From: Candidatus Promineofilum glycogenicum
GTDB taxonomy: Bacteria; Chloroflexota; Anaerolineae; Promineifilales; Promineifilaceae
Assembly (NCBI GenBank): GCA_016707605.1
Contig: JADJHJ010000009.1
Coordinates: 186,001-250,000 of the forward strand
Length of the DNA: 64,000 nt
Direction of reading: 5' to 3'
Of the stretch, positions 18,903-27,978 are shown piece after piece; the first letter of the stretch is position 1, and each line of letters starts with the position of its first letter. The notes beneath the pieces were generated by a model that ran no database searches, was not told the DNA's origin, and worked only from the letters and a program-made list of their open reading frames with translations. Position numbers and translations under genes: made by a program.

Positions 18903-21167
18903 TTTCAGCCGCGTAGATTTCGTTGCCGGCGACGACGAAGACGCGCATTGGCGCGTCGGTCACGGCGAAGTCGCCGGCCTGGCTCAGCACGTCGTTGCCC
19001 GCGCCGTCCAGCACGCGATACTGGGTCAGCACCGTGCCGCCGCGGCTGAGCTGCACCAAACGGCTGCTGCCGGGATCGAGGATGAAGATCGAAGCGTTCA
19101 ACCCGCGGCCGATCAGCTTGACGGCTACCGGCGCGACCAGCGGCGTCGTCAGTCCGTTTTGCAGCAGCGAGTTCTCGTCCCAGGCAATGCGCCCGGAGCG
19201 CGTGTCGTAGTAACGCACGCGGCCGTCCTCATACACAACGACCAGGCTGCCGTCCTCCGAGTACAGGTCGAAGTCCCCCGCCGTGTCCAATCCCGCCTGG
19301 GAACTGAAGAAGATGGCCGGGTCGTCCTCACGCTGCACGTAATTCTCATCGGCGTAGTACTTCCAGATTTGCCCCGCGCCGCGGTCGAGCACGTAGAGCC
19401 GGTCAAGGTAGGTGGCCATCGCCGCCGGGTCGAGCCAGGCGCTGCTGTTGCCCAGGCGAATGGCGCGGATGTCGCCCAGGTTGGGGAAGTAGTTGAACAG
19501 CACCCCTGTCCGGTCAAGCATCGTCACACTGTCGCGCGTTTCGGCGGCGCTGCCCGGCAACCATAGCAGATCGATGATCGGCCCGACCACCTCCGTGCCC
19601 ACCGCCTGGCCGTTGAAGGCCACAATCACCGGTTCCTCGGTCGTCAACTCCTGGAAGGAATCATCGGTGGTGTGCAGCAAGACGCGATTGCTGCTACCAT
19701 CGAGCACGGCCACACCGCCCTCGTCCGGCCCCAGAGCCACGCCGGTCAGGTTCACTTCCTCGTCGTAGGCAAAGAACAACTCGGCCGTCATGCGCGTCAC
19801 GCCGTCGATGCGGTCCAGCGCCTCGCGGGCGTCGGCGCGCATCCGGGCCACTTCCACGTCACTTAAGCGCAACTCTTCGGCGTCGCTGGACAGCAGCAGC
19901 ACGGCTTGATAGTGGTCGCGCGCCTCAGCCGAGCCACTGGCCGCGCTCTCGGCCAGCAGCATCTCCTGCACCATCTGTTCCTTGATGCCCGCCACCTGCT
20001 CATTGCTGCCGCGCTGTAAGTAAACACTGCTGGCCACAGCCGCGACGAAGACGGGCACGACGATGGCGATCATGGCCGGCAGCGCCCAGTTGACTGGCGT
20101 CTGCCCCTCTTGCGGCGCGCCGCGCAGCCGGCCCAGCACGTCGGCCAGCCAGCCCGTCAGCCGCGAAAGGCCGCGCGCCGAGGTCGAGGCCACTCGCCGC
20201 GCGCCGACCTCGAACGGGGCCGCGCTGTCGGCCAGTGGCCCGTGGGCATCCGTCGCCACTGTTTCGGTTGCTGCCGGCGGTTGGGGCGTAGCCGGTCGGG
20301 GGACGGCCGGCCGCGATTCGGCCGCGCCTTCGCGCCGCGGCCCGCTGCCCGGTAACACGGCCGGCGGGTGGCCGGGGTCGCCCCCCGTGCTTCCGGCCCG
20401 GACGCCGGTGCAGGCGGGCGCGCCGGGGTCGGGGCGGCGCGCGGCCCGCTCGGCGCGGGCTGCTTGCTGTGTTGGAATGTGACCGGCAACGTGGATGGCA
20501 ACTCGTCGGCGAACTCGACCAGCAGCAGCCGCGCCGTGTCTTTGCCGAGGATGTCGCCCAGCGCCTCCAGCCCGCTCTCGATCTCCGCGTCCACCAGCGC
20601 CGGGGCCAGCGTCGCGCCGGACAGGTAGGCCAGACGTGGGTCGGCCAGCAGCATCATGTCGCCGCTGTGCAAGCGATGGTAGGCGAAGCGGATATCCAGG
20701 CCGGCGCTGCGGCCGAGCGGCGTCAGATGGCGCGGCGGGGCCACGGGCAGGCGCTCGATGCCGAAGTTGTGGCCCAGAAAGGCCAACCCTTCGCCGACCT
20801 GGAGGGTGAATAGCTCGTCGCCGTGCAGCACGGCGCAGGTCAGCGCGCCCTCGTTGGGCCGCTTCACGCTCAGGTTGTGGCGCAGTAGTTGATCGTTGGT
20901 TTCGATCACCGCGCGGCGTAGCGCGGCCGTGACGCTGCCCGGGGCAGCGAAGAAGCGCCGCGCCAGCCCTGCCGCCAGGTCGTCGGCCTGGGCCGCCGTC
21001 TCCTCGGCCGGGCCGCTTAGCGCCAGGTGGGCGAACAGAAAGTCATGCTCGCGCCCGCGGGCGGCCTTGGCCGGCGCGGGCAGGGCGATGACGCCCGGAA
21101 CCACCCGGCTCTCCTGGGCGGCTCCGTCCACGATGTGCAATGGGGCGGTGATGGCGAGTAGGTCCAC
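18898..21167 (-). CDS. Phosphatase-like domain + transmembrane segment + propeller-like domain (one frameshift)
   Basis: Two overlapping minus-strand frames form one protein of about 755 residues; the shift lies in a proline/alanine-rich linker near 20340-20460. Residues 1-230 (from MDLLAITAPLHIVDG) resemble the fold of PP2C-type phosphatases by pattern (RRAVIETNDQLLRH, LTCAVLHGDELFTLQVGEGLAFLGH, GDMMLLADPRL), but the metal-binding aspartates are not evident. After the linker comes one membrane segment (NWALPAMIAIVVPVFVAAVASSVYL), a helical stretch, and an extracellular beta-rich part with WxxD/VLDxxxxRV repeats suggesting a propeller. This looks like a cytosolic pseudophosphatase coupled to an outside sensor. 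Function unknown. Confidence 0.6.
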
Positions 21168-21182
21168 GGTTTATTGGGGCGA

Positions 21183-21215
21183 GACAACGGCGAGAGCCAC
21201 GCGCCCGCCGTTGTC
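21183..21215. repeat. Inverted repeat after ald
   Basis: Arms 21183-21192 and 21206-21215 (GACAACGGCG/CGCCGTTGTC) are perfectly complementary. It lies between the minus-strand ald and the downstream phosphatase-like gene. No T-run. Confidence 0.6.
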
Positions 21216-21231
21216 GTGCCCGTCTCAGATG

Positions 21232-22335
21232 CTAGGCCACGTACTCGGCGTAGGGCAGATTAAAGCACTCGGCCACGGCGGCGTAGGTCACTTCGCCGCG
21301 ATAGATGTTGAGGCCCTTGGCCAGTCCGGGGTCGGCGGCCATCGCGCCCTCGGCTCCCCGCCGGGCAATACGCAGCACGTAGGGCAGGGTGGCGTTGCTG
21401 AGGGCCAGGGTGCTGGTGCGCGGCACCGCGCCGGGCATGTTGGCCACGCCGTAGTGCACCACGCCGTCAATGATGTAGGTCGGGTCGGAGTGGGTGGTGA
21501 CGTGGATCGTCTCCACACAACCGCCCTGATCGACGGCCACGTCGGCGATGACGCTGCCCTGGCGCATGGTGCTGACCATCTCGCGCGTGACGAGGCGCGG
21601 CGCGCGCGCGCCCTTGATGAGCACGCCGCCGATGACCAGGTCGGCGATCTGCACCGCCTCGGCGATGTTGTAGGAGTTGGAGGCCACGGTCGTCAGCCGG
21701 CCGTGGAGCACGTGCTCCAGGAAGCGCAGCCGATCCAGATTCGTGTCCAGAATGGTGACGTTGGCGTCCATGCCCAGGGCGATGTGGGCGGCGTTGGTGC
21801 CGACGACGCCGCCGCCGATGATGACGACGTTGGCCCCCGGCACGCCGGCCACGCCGCCGAGCAACATGCCGCGGCCCAGGTGGGGCCGCTCCAGATAGTA
21901 GGCCCCGACCTGCACGGCCATGCGCCCGGCCACCTCGCTCATCGGCGTCAACAGCGGCAGGCTGCCGTCCGGCGCTTCGACTGTCTCGTAGGCGATGCCG
22001 GTGACGCCGGAATCGATCATGGCTCTGGTCAGCTTCTCTTCGGCCGCCAGATGCAGGTAGGTGAACAGCACCAGGTCAGAGCGCAGCAAGGGGTACTCGA
22101 CGGCGATTGGCTCCTTGACCTTGACGACCATCTCCGCGCCCCAGGCATCGGCCGCCGTCGGCACGATCTTCGCGCCGACGCGGGCGTATTGCTCATCGGG
22201 GAAGCGGCTGCCGTCGCCGGCCATCGTCTCAACAAGGACCTGATGCCCCTGCTCGATCAACTGCTGCACGCCGGCCGGCGTCATGGCGACGCGGTACTCG
22301 TTATCTTTGATCTCTTTCGGTACGCCGACTAACAT
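21232..22335 (-). CDS. ald: Alanine dehydrogenase
   Basis: Catalyses reversible NAD-linked deamination of L-alanine to pyruvate and ammonia. 367 residues, close to the usual 370. Family marks are MLVGVPKEIKDNEYRVAMTP, the substrate-site KVKEP, the dinucleotide fold VVIIGGGVVGTNAAHIALGM, and DVAVDQGGCVET. The start ATG follows AGGAGT. It is followed on the same strand by the phosphatase-like gene after a short hairpin and is probably its own unit. Confidence 0.95.
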   Translation of the reverse strand: MLVGVPKEIKDNEYRVAMTPAGVQQLIEQGHQVLVETMAGDGSRFPDEQYARVGAKIVPTAADAWGAEMVVKVKEPIAVEYPLLRSDLVLFTYLHLAAEEKLTRAMIDSGVTGIAYETVEAPDGSLPLLTPMSEVAGRMAVQVGAYYLERPHLGRGMLLGGVAGVPGANVVIIGGGVVGTNAAHIALGMDANVTILDTNLDRLRFLEHVLHGRLTTVASNSYNIAEAVQIADLVIGGVLIKGARAPRLVTREMVSTMRQGSVIADVAVDQGGCVETIHVTTHSDPTYIIDGVVHYGVANMPGAVPRTSTLALSNATLPYVLRIARRGAEGAMAADPGLAKGLNIYRGEVTYAAVAECFNLPYAEYVA

Positions 22336-22387
22336 GGTGACTCCTTGTTCGTTGGAAATGGGTGGGTAATAGTATTCTACTCAAAGC

Positions 22388-22425
22388 AACGCGATTCTCG
22401 TAACGTGATTCGGGAGAATCGCGTT
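22388..22425. repeat. Inverted repeat between ald and the SDR gene
   Basis: Arms 22388-22399 and 22414-22425 (AACGCGATTCTC/GAGAATCGCGTT) pair perfectly over 12 bases. The right arm reaches into the stop codon region of the SDR gene. Confidence 0.7.
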
Positions 22426-23410
22426 ATGCCGCGTGCCAGGCTTGCAGCAGTTCCGTCTCCCGCTCGGCCGGCAGTCCGGCCCGCCAGACGTAGTCGTCCG
22501 GCCGCGTGGCCAGCCAGGCCAGTGTGTCGCCGATTGTCTCCTCGACCGGCCGGAAAGTCAGCCCGGCGGCCAGCGCCCGGCCAATGTCGAAGTTGTTAAA
22601 CCCGCCGGCCTCGGCCGGAACCCACAGCGGCAGCTCGACAAAGGGCACGACGCCTTGCTGTTCCAGAAACGGGCCGCTGACCCAGGTGAAGCGGGCGTCG
22701 CTGCCGGTGAGGGCGCGGGCCGTGTCCAGCAGTCGGCCGAGCGGCAGGGGGCGCTCCGGCCCGGTGACGTTGTAGGGGCCGGTCAGCCGCTGCTCGGTGG
22801 CCCGCAGCGTCCAGCGGGCCAGGTCGCGCACGTCGATGAACTGCGTGCCGTAGTCGGGCGACTCCGGGGCCAGCACCTCGCCGCCGCGGGCCACGCGCGC
22901 CGGCCAGTAGCTGAAGCGGTCGCTGGCGTCGTGGGGGCCGACGATGAGGCCGGAACGCACCAGCAGCGCCCGCCCGTTCATCGCCTCCGTCGCCGCCCGC
23001 TCGCACAGCACCTTCAGCGGGCCGTAGGTCTCGCCGGAGATCTCTTCCAGCGCCTCGTCGGCCATCGTTGCCACCGGCGCGTCCTCGCCGGCGCTGGCCG
23101 GCAGCGGATCGGCGTAGACCGACAGGCTGGAGATGAAGGTGTAGTGCTCCACGGCATCGGCCAGGTAGTCGGCCGCGGCGTGGACGACGCGCGGCACGTA
23201 GCCGCAAGTGTCGATGACCGCCTCCCAGCGTCGCCCGGCCAGGGCATTCAGCCCGCCGTCGCGGTCGCCGTGGATCTGCTCCACGTCGGGGTAGAGGCCG
23301 GGGTTCGATTGCCCGCGGTTGAACAGGGTGACGCTGTGGCCGGCGGCGCGGGCCTCGTCTACCAGGGCGCGGCCGAGAAAGCGTGTACCGCCAATGATGA
23401 GTAGTTGCAT
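22424..23410 (-). CDS. NAD-dependent epimerase/dehydratase-like protein (extended SDR)
   Basis: 328 residues. The N-terminal dinucleotide motif is IIGGTRFLGRALV, characteristic of the CSP41/isoflavone-reductase-like branch of extended SDRs. The active-site pair is Tyr and Lys in ETYGPLKVLCE, with the serine in FISSLSVY upstream. A substrate part with YNVTGPERPLPLGRLLD follows, and the end (ETELLQAWHAA) is typical. The substrate is unknown; relatives act on nucleotide sugars or bind RNA. It is downstream of a divergent promoter region shared with pepA, which contains a further palindrome. Confidence 0.85.
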   Translation of the reverse strand: MQLLIIGGTRFLGRALVDEARAAGHSVTLFNRGQSNPGLYPDVEQIHGDRDGGLNALAGRRWEAVIDTCGYVPRVVHAAADYLADAVEHYTFISSLSVYADPLPASAGEDAPVATMADEALEEISGETYGPLKVLCERAATEAMNGRALLVRSGLIVGPHDASDRFSYWPARVARGGEVLAPESPDYGTQFIDVRDLARWTLRATEQRLTGPYNVTGPERPLPLGRLLDTARALTGSDARFTWVSGPFLEQQGVVPFVELPLWVPAEAGGFNNFDIGRALAAGLTFRPVEETIGDTLAWLATRPDDYVWRAGLPAERETELLQAWHAA

Positions 23411-23427
23411 GGGAAACCTCTTGCTAT

Positions 23428-23481
23428 TTGTAGCGCGGGATGGTAGCCCGCGTCCTGGCGGGATGCCATCCCGCGCTACAA
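23428..23481. repeat. Palindrome between the divergent SDR and pepA genes
   Basis: Arms 23428-23443 and 23466-23481 are perfectly complementary over 16 bases (TTGTAGCGCGGGATGG and its complement). A smaller GCCCGCGTCCTGGCGGG hairpin lies inside. Here the element lies upstream of both genes, so terminator activity is not its only possible role. Confidence 0.85.
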
Positions 23482-23568
23482 AGGAGAATAGCGCCGCTGC
23501 GCTTCATTGTCTAGTACCGCGCCGGGGGTAGAATTGCCGGCGTGGATGCTTTTCTTCAGGAGCAAATA

Positions 23569-25059
23569 ATGGAAATCAAGATTGAACAAGGCAGCATCGA
23601 GTCGAGCGCGGCCGACACGCTCATCGTCAATCTGTTCGAGGGTGTCACCAACCCCGGCGGAGCTACGGGGGCGGTGGATCACGCTCTGGGCGGAGCCATC
23701 AGCGACCTCATCGCCGGCGGCGACCTCAAAGGCAAGGCCGGCGAAGTGGCCGTGCTCTATCCGCGCGGGGCGGTTGGGGCGCGGCGCGTGCTGGTCGTCG
23801 GGCTGGGCCAGGCGGAGTCGTTGACGCTGGAGGGCGTGCGCCGGGCGTCGGCCGCGGCCATCAAGCGGGCGCGCGACCTGAACGCCGGCCACGTGGCCAC
23901 CATCGTCCACGGCGCGGGCATCGGTGGGCTGGACGCCGCCGCCGCGGCCCAGGCCACAGTCGAGGGGGCGCTGCTGGCGACGTATCGCTTTGCAGCGCAG
24001 AAGAAGCAGGAGGCGGTCAACGACATCGCCACGCTGACCATTGTCGAGCGCGACGCCGGGCGGCTGGAGGCCATTCGCCAGGGCGCGGCGCTGGGCGAGG
24101 CTGTGGCCGGCGGCGTGGCCGTGGCCCGCGACCTGGTCAACATGCCGCCCAACGTGGCCACCCCGACGCGCCTGGCCGAGCGGGCGCGCCAGATCGCCAC
24201 AGAGCGCGGGCTGGCCGTCACCGTCGGCGACCGCGCCTGGGCCGCCGAGCGCCACATGGGCGCCTTCCTGGCCGTGGCCCAGGGCGCGGGCGAGCCGCCG
24301 GCGTTCATCGTGCTGGAGCACAACGCCGAACGCACCGACCTGCCGGCCATCGTCCTGGTCGGCAAGGGCATCACCTTCGACACCGGCGGCATCTCGCTGA
24401 AGCCGGGCGACCGGATGTGGGAGATGAAGTCCGACATGGGCGGCGCGGCGGCCGTGCTGGGGGCGATGGACGCGGTCGGCCGGCTGGGCCTGCCGTTGCG
24501 CGTCATCGGCATCACCCCCTGCACCGAGAACATGCCCGACGCCGCCGCCTACCGCCCGGCCGACGTCATCACCGCCGCCAACGGCAAAACGATTGAGATC
24601 ATCAGCACCGACGCCGAAGGGCGCATGGTGCTGGCCGACGCCCTGGTCTACGCTGCCCAGTATCAGCCGGCGGCGGTCATCGACCTGGCGACGCTGACCG
24701 GGGCGTGCGTCGTCGCTCTGGGGTCGGGCGTGGCCGCGGGCATCTTCTGCAACGACGACGGCTTGCGCGACCGGCTGCTGGCCGCGGCCGAAGCGACGTA
24801 TGAGCGCCTGTGGCCGCTGCCGCTCTACGACGACTACCGCCGCACCATCAACTCCGAGGTGGCCGACATGAAGAACAGCGGCGGGCGCTTCGGCGGGGTG
24901 GGCACCTCGGCCGTCTTCCTGCGCGAGTTCACCGACTACCCCTGGGCGCATCTCGACATCGCCGGCATGGCTTTGGCCGACCGGGCGGGCGACTACACGC
25001 CGGTTGGCGGCACGGGCTTCGGCGTGCGGCTGCTGGTGGAGTATCTGCGCGGGTTGTAG
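23569..25059 (+). CDS. pepA: Leucyl (cytosol) aminopeptidase, M17 family
   Basis: Two-metal exopeptidase removing N-terminal residues from peptides; hexameric in relatives. 496 residues from the ATG after AGGAG, which I prefer to the GTG 27 bases upstream that lacks a binding site. Metal and catalytic motifs are VGKGITFDTGGISLKP (Lys, Asp), MKSDMGGAAAVLGAM and the signature STDAEGRMVLADAL (Asp, Glu, Arg). The N-terminal macro-like domain (ADTLIVNLFEGV) is present. It stands alone on the plus strand before the carboxylate-amine ligase. Confidence 0.96.
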   Translation: MEIKIEQGSIESSAADTLIVNLFEGVTNPGGATGAVDHALGGAISDLIAGGDLKGKAGEVAVLYPRGAVGARRVLVVGLGQAESLTLEGVRRASAAAIKRARDLNAGHVATIVHGAGIGGLDAAAAAQATVEGALLATYRFAAQKKQEAVNDIATLTIVERDAGRLEAIRQGAALGEAVAGGVAVARDLVNMPPNVATPTRLAERARQIATERGLAVTVGDRAWAAERHMGAFLAVAQGAGEPPAFIVLEHNAERTDLPAIVLVGKGITFDTGGISLKPGDRMWEMKSDMGGAAAVLGAMDAVGRLGLPLRVIGITPCTENMPDAAAYRPADVITAANGKTIEIISTDAEGRMVLADALVYAAQYQPAAVIDLATLTGACVVALGSGVAAGIFCNDDGLRDRLLAAAEATYERLWPLPLYDDYRRTINSEVADMKNSGGRFGGVGTSAVFLREFTDYPWAHLDIAGMALADRAGDYTPVGGTGFGVRLLVEYLRGL

Positions 25060-25134
25060 AGCAGGAATTAGCCTGTCCTACACAGGGAGCGTGCTATAAT
25101 CCGCGCCCAGTAGCTTAACCGGAGGAGAACGAAG

Positions 25135-26292
25135 ATGGCCGTCCCGACGCAACCGCTGACCCTCGGCATCGAGGAAGAGTACCAGATCATCGATCCGCAG
25201 ACGCGCGACCTGCGCACCTACATCAGCGAACTGCTGACCCAGGACCAGATACGGGCCAAGAAGCTCGACCTGAAGCCGGAATTGATGCAGTCGCAGGTGG
25301 AGGTCGGCAGCCACATCTGCCGCAATATCAAGGAGGCGCGGGCGGAGATCGTCCGGCTGCGGCGTGACGTGCTGGAGCTGGCTGACGAGAACGGCCTGAT
25401 GATCGCCGCGGCCTCCACCCACCCCTTCGCCCGCTGGGAAGATCAGGTCATCACCGAGGGCACGCGCTACAAGGAGCTACTGGACGATATGCAGGGCGTG
25501 GCCCGCCAGTTGCTCATCTTCGGTATGCACGTCCATGTCGGTTTTGGTGAAGACCCGGAGTCGCGCGAGATCCTCATCGCCATCATGAATCAGGCGCGCT
25601 ACTTCGTCCCCCACCTGCTGGCCCTGTCCACCAGTTCCCCGTTCTGGCGTGGCCAGAACACCGGGCTGAAGTCCTATCGCAGCGTCATCTTTCAATCGCT
25701 GCCGCGCACGGGTATTCCCCACTCCTTCCTCTCCTGGGCCGACTACAAGGGGTACGAGACGATGCTGGAGCGGGTCGGCGCGTTCGGCAAGCTGGACAAG
25801 CGGGCCAAGATCTGGTGGGACATCCGGCCGCACCCCATCTTCCCCACCATGGAGTTCCGCATCGCCGACATCTGCACCTCGGTCGATGACTGCATCTGCA
25901 TCGCCGCCCTGTTCCAGGCCATCTGCGCCAAGTTGCTGAAGCTGCGGCGGCAGAACCTGTCCTGGCGGCAGTACCGTCACGTCCACATCACTGAAAACAA
26001 GTGGCGGGCGGTGCGCTACGGCATCGATGGCGAACTGATCGACTTTGGCATCCAGGAGTCAGTGCCCTTCCCCCATCTGATGGGCGAACTGCTGGAGTTT
26101 GTTGACGACGTGGTCGACGAACTGGATTGCCGGCAGGAGGTAGCCCACGCCCATACCATCCTGCGCGAAGGCACCAGCGCCGACAAGCAGTTGCGCGTCT
26201 ACCGCGAGCACGGCGGCGACGAGAACCAGGAAGAGGCGCTGCGGGCGGTGGTCGATCACCTGGTCAAAGAGACCAAGCGCGGCGTATTGTAG
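25135..26292 (+). CDS. Carboxylate-amine ligase, GCS2/YbdK family
   Basis: 385 residues of the glutamate-cysteine ligase type 2 family, ATP-grasp-like enzymes that join a carboxylate to an amine. Marks are LGIEEEYQIID, the acidic VEVGSHICRN, GMHVHVGFGEDPESREIL, the family string YFVPHLLALSTSSPFW, and RPHPIFPTMEFRIADI. Relatives include weak gamma-glutamylcysteine ligases and enzymes for other gamma-glutamyl products, so the substrate is uncertain. RBS GGAGGA precedes the ATG. The TAG stop lies in the first arm of a palindrome. Confidence 0.88.
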   Translation: MAVPTQPLTLGIEEEYQIIDPQTRDLRTYISELLTQDQIRAKKLDLKPELMQSQVEVGSHICRNIKEARAEIVRLRRDVLELADENGLMIAAASTHPFARWEDQVITEGTRYKELLDDMQGVARQLLIFGMHVHVGFGEDPESREILIAIMNQARYFVPHLLALSTSSPFWRGQNTGLKSYRSVIFQSLPRTGIPHSFLSWADYKGYETMLERVGAFGKLDKRAKIWWDIRPHPIFPTMEFRIADICTSVDDCICIAALFQAICAKLLKLRRQNLSWRQYRHVHITENKWRAVRYGIDGELIDFGIQESVPFPHLMGELLEFVDDVVDELDCRQEVAHAHTILREGTSADKQLRVYREHGGDENQEEALRAVVDHLVKETKRGVL

Positions 26293-26340
26293 GGCGGGTT
26301 GCCAACCGCCTCTTCCTGCGGGTTGCCAACCCGCCCTACA
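26289..26340. repeat. Palindrome between convergent ligase and amidohydrolase genes, holding both stops
   Basis: Arms 26289-26302 and 26327-26340 (TGTAGGGCGGGTTG and its complement) pair perfectly over 14 bases. TAG at 26290-26292 ends the plus-strand gene. CTA at 26336-26338 is the TAG of the minus-strand gene, at the mirror position. Confidence 0.85.
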
Positions 26341-27937
26341 GGGTGCGGTGGCGGAAGACGCCATCGACAATCGTTGCCGCAATTTGCATCTCCAGTAGCT
26401 CCTCGGCCGGCACGGCGAACGGGTCGCGGTCGAACACGGTCAGGTCGGCCAGTTTGCCGGGGGCGATGCTCCCCTGCGTCGCCGTCTGCCCGCTGGTCAT
26501 GGCCGCCGCGCCGGTGAAGGCGTAGACGGCCTGCCACAACGCCAGGCGCTGTTCGGGATACCAGCCGTCCGGGCTGGGGCGGCCGTCGGCGCGGCGGCGG
26601 GTGACGGCGGCGTGCAGCCCCGGCAGCGGGTCGATGCGCTCCACCGGCGCGTCGGAGCCGAAGACGACCAGCGCGCCGCTGTCCCACATTGTCCGCCAGG
26701 CGTAGCTGAGTCCCGCTCGCTCCCCCCAGTAGCGGTCGGCCATGTCCATGTCCGACGTGGCGTGGATGGGCTGCATGGAGGCGATGACGTTCAGTTCGGC
26801 CAGGCGGTTCACGTCGTTGGGGTGCAGCACCTGCACGTGCTCGATGCGGTGGCGTAGGCGCGGGCCGGGGCGGCCGGCCTCGTCGCGCCGCAACTGTTCG
26901 TAGACGTCGAGCACGTCGTGGTTGGCCCGGTCGCCAATGGCGTGGACGGTCAGGCTGAGGCCGCCGGCGGCCGCCTCGCGCGCCCGCTCCAGCATCTCTT
27001 CCTTATCGGTGACGACGATGCCCAGGTTATCCGGCTCCCCCTCATAGGGGGCGATCATGGCCGCCGTCTTCGACCCCAGCGCGCCGTCGGCGAAGATCTT
27101 CACCCCGCCGATGCGCAGCCAGTCGTCGCCGAAGCCGGAGCGCAGGCCGACGCCGAGGGCGTGTTGCAGGCGGTAGACGGGCACGTTCTTGACCACGCGC
27201 AGCCCCAACTCCCCGGCTTCGCGTAGCGATTGGAGAGCCAGGAAGCAGTCGCGGCCGTCGAAGTCGTGCAGCCCGGTCAGGCCGACCGACCAACAGTAGG
27301 CCTGCGCGGCGCGCATGGCCGCTGCCAGTTCGTCGGTCGTCGGCCGCGGGATGTGGCTGGCCACCAGGTCGATGGCATCCTCGAAGAAGACGCCCGTCGG
27401 CACGCCGTCGGCGTCGCGCTGAATCTGCCCGCCCGACGGGTCGGCCGTGGCGGCGGTGATGCCGGCCAGGCGCAGGGCGGCGGTGTTGGCCCACGCCGCG
27501 TGGCCGCTCTTGTCAGACAGCAGGGCCGGGCGGTCGGAAACGACGCTGTCCAGTTCGGCCGCCGTCGGGAAGGCGTGGTTGGGCCAGGCGGCGACGCGCC
27601 AGCCCCGGCCGCGCAGCCAGCCGGTGGCCTGCGGTTGCCGGGCGGCGAACGCGCGTATCTGATCCAGGATCGCCTCTCGCGTCGGCAGACCGTCGAGATC
27701 GACGTTTTGCAGGTGCAGCGCGAAGCCGTGGAAGTGGACGTGGGCGTCGACCAGGCCGGGGGTGACGCCACGACCGCCCAGGTCGATCCACTCCACGCCG
27801 TCGCCGCGCCAGGCCAGCAGGTCGTCGTCGCCGACGGCCAGGATGCGGCCGTCGCGGATGACCACCGCCGAAGCCATTACCTGGTCGGGGTTCATGGTGT
27901 GAATGCGGCCGTTGGTTAGTAGAAGTGTGTGGGACAT
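26336..27937 (-). CDS. Amidohydrolase (YtcJ-like, Amidohydro_3)
   Basis: 533 residues, usual for the family. The metal-binding HVHFHG (HxH) follows GRGVTPGLVD. Further ligands lie in LTVHAIGDRANHDVL and RHRIEHVQVLHP, and the final aspartate in VVFGSDAPVE. The N-terminal beta-sandwich segment (LLLTNGRIHTMNPD) and the C-terminal GSIAPGKLADLTVFDRDPF are intact. It hydrolyses an unknown amide or ester in the cytosol; no signal peptide is visible. A methyltransferase gene follows on the same strand as a separate activity upstream of it. Confidence 0.9.
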   Translation of the reverse strand: MSHTLLLTNGRIHTMNPDQVMASAVVIRDGRILAVGDDDLLAWRGDGVEWIDLGGRGVTPGLVDAHVHFHGFALHLQNVDLDGLPTREAILDQIRAFAARQPQATGWLRGRGWRVAAWPNHAFPTAAELDSVVSDRPALLSDKSGHAAWANTAALRLAGITAATADPSGGQIQRDADGVPTGVFFEDAIDLVASHIPRPTTDELAAAMRAAQAYCWSVGLTGLHDFDGRDCFLALQSLREAGELGLRVVKNVPVYRLQHALGVGLRSGFGDDWLRIGGVKIFADGALGSKTAAMIAPYEGEPDNLGIVVTDKEEMLERAREAAAGGLSLTVHAIGDRANHDVLDVYEQLRRDEAGRPGPRLRHRIEHVQVLHPNDVNRLAELNVIASMQPIHATSDMDMADRYWGERAGLSYAWRTMWDSGALVVFGSDAPVERIDPLPGLHAAVTRRRADGRPSPDGWYPEQRLALWQAVYAFTGAAAMTSGQTATQGSIAPGKLADLTVFDRDPFAVPAEELLEMQIAATIVDGVFRHRTL

Positions 27938-27954
27938 GGGTTTCTCTAGGAAGA

Positions 27955-27978
27955 AATGGAACCACTGATTACACGGAT
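27955..27978. repeat. Half-repeat (ACAGATT-like unit array) between amidohydrolase and methyltransferase genes
   Basis: GGAACCACTGATTACACGGA resembles one arm of the palindrome at 3755-3825 (same GGAACCAC start and 9-base spacing). No complementary arm follows. Confidence 0.5.
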
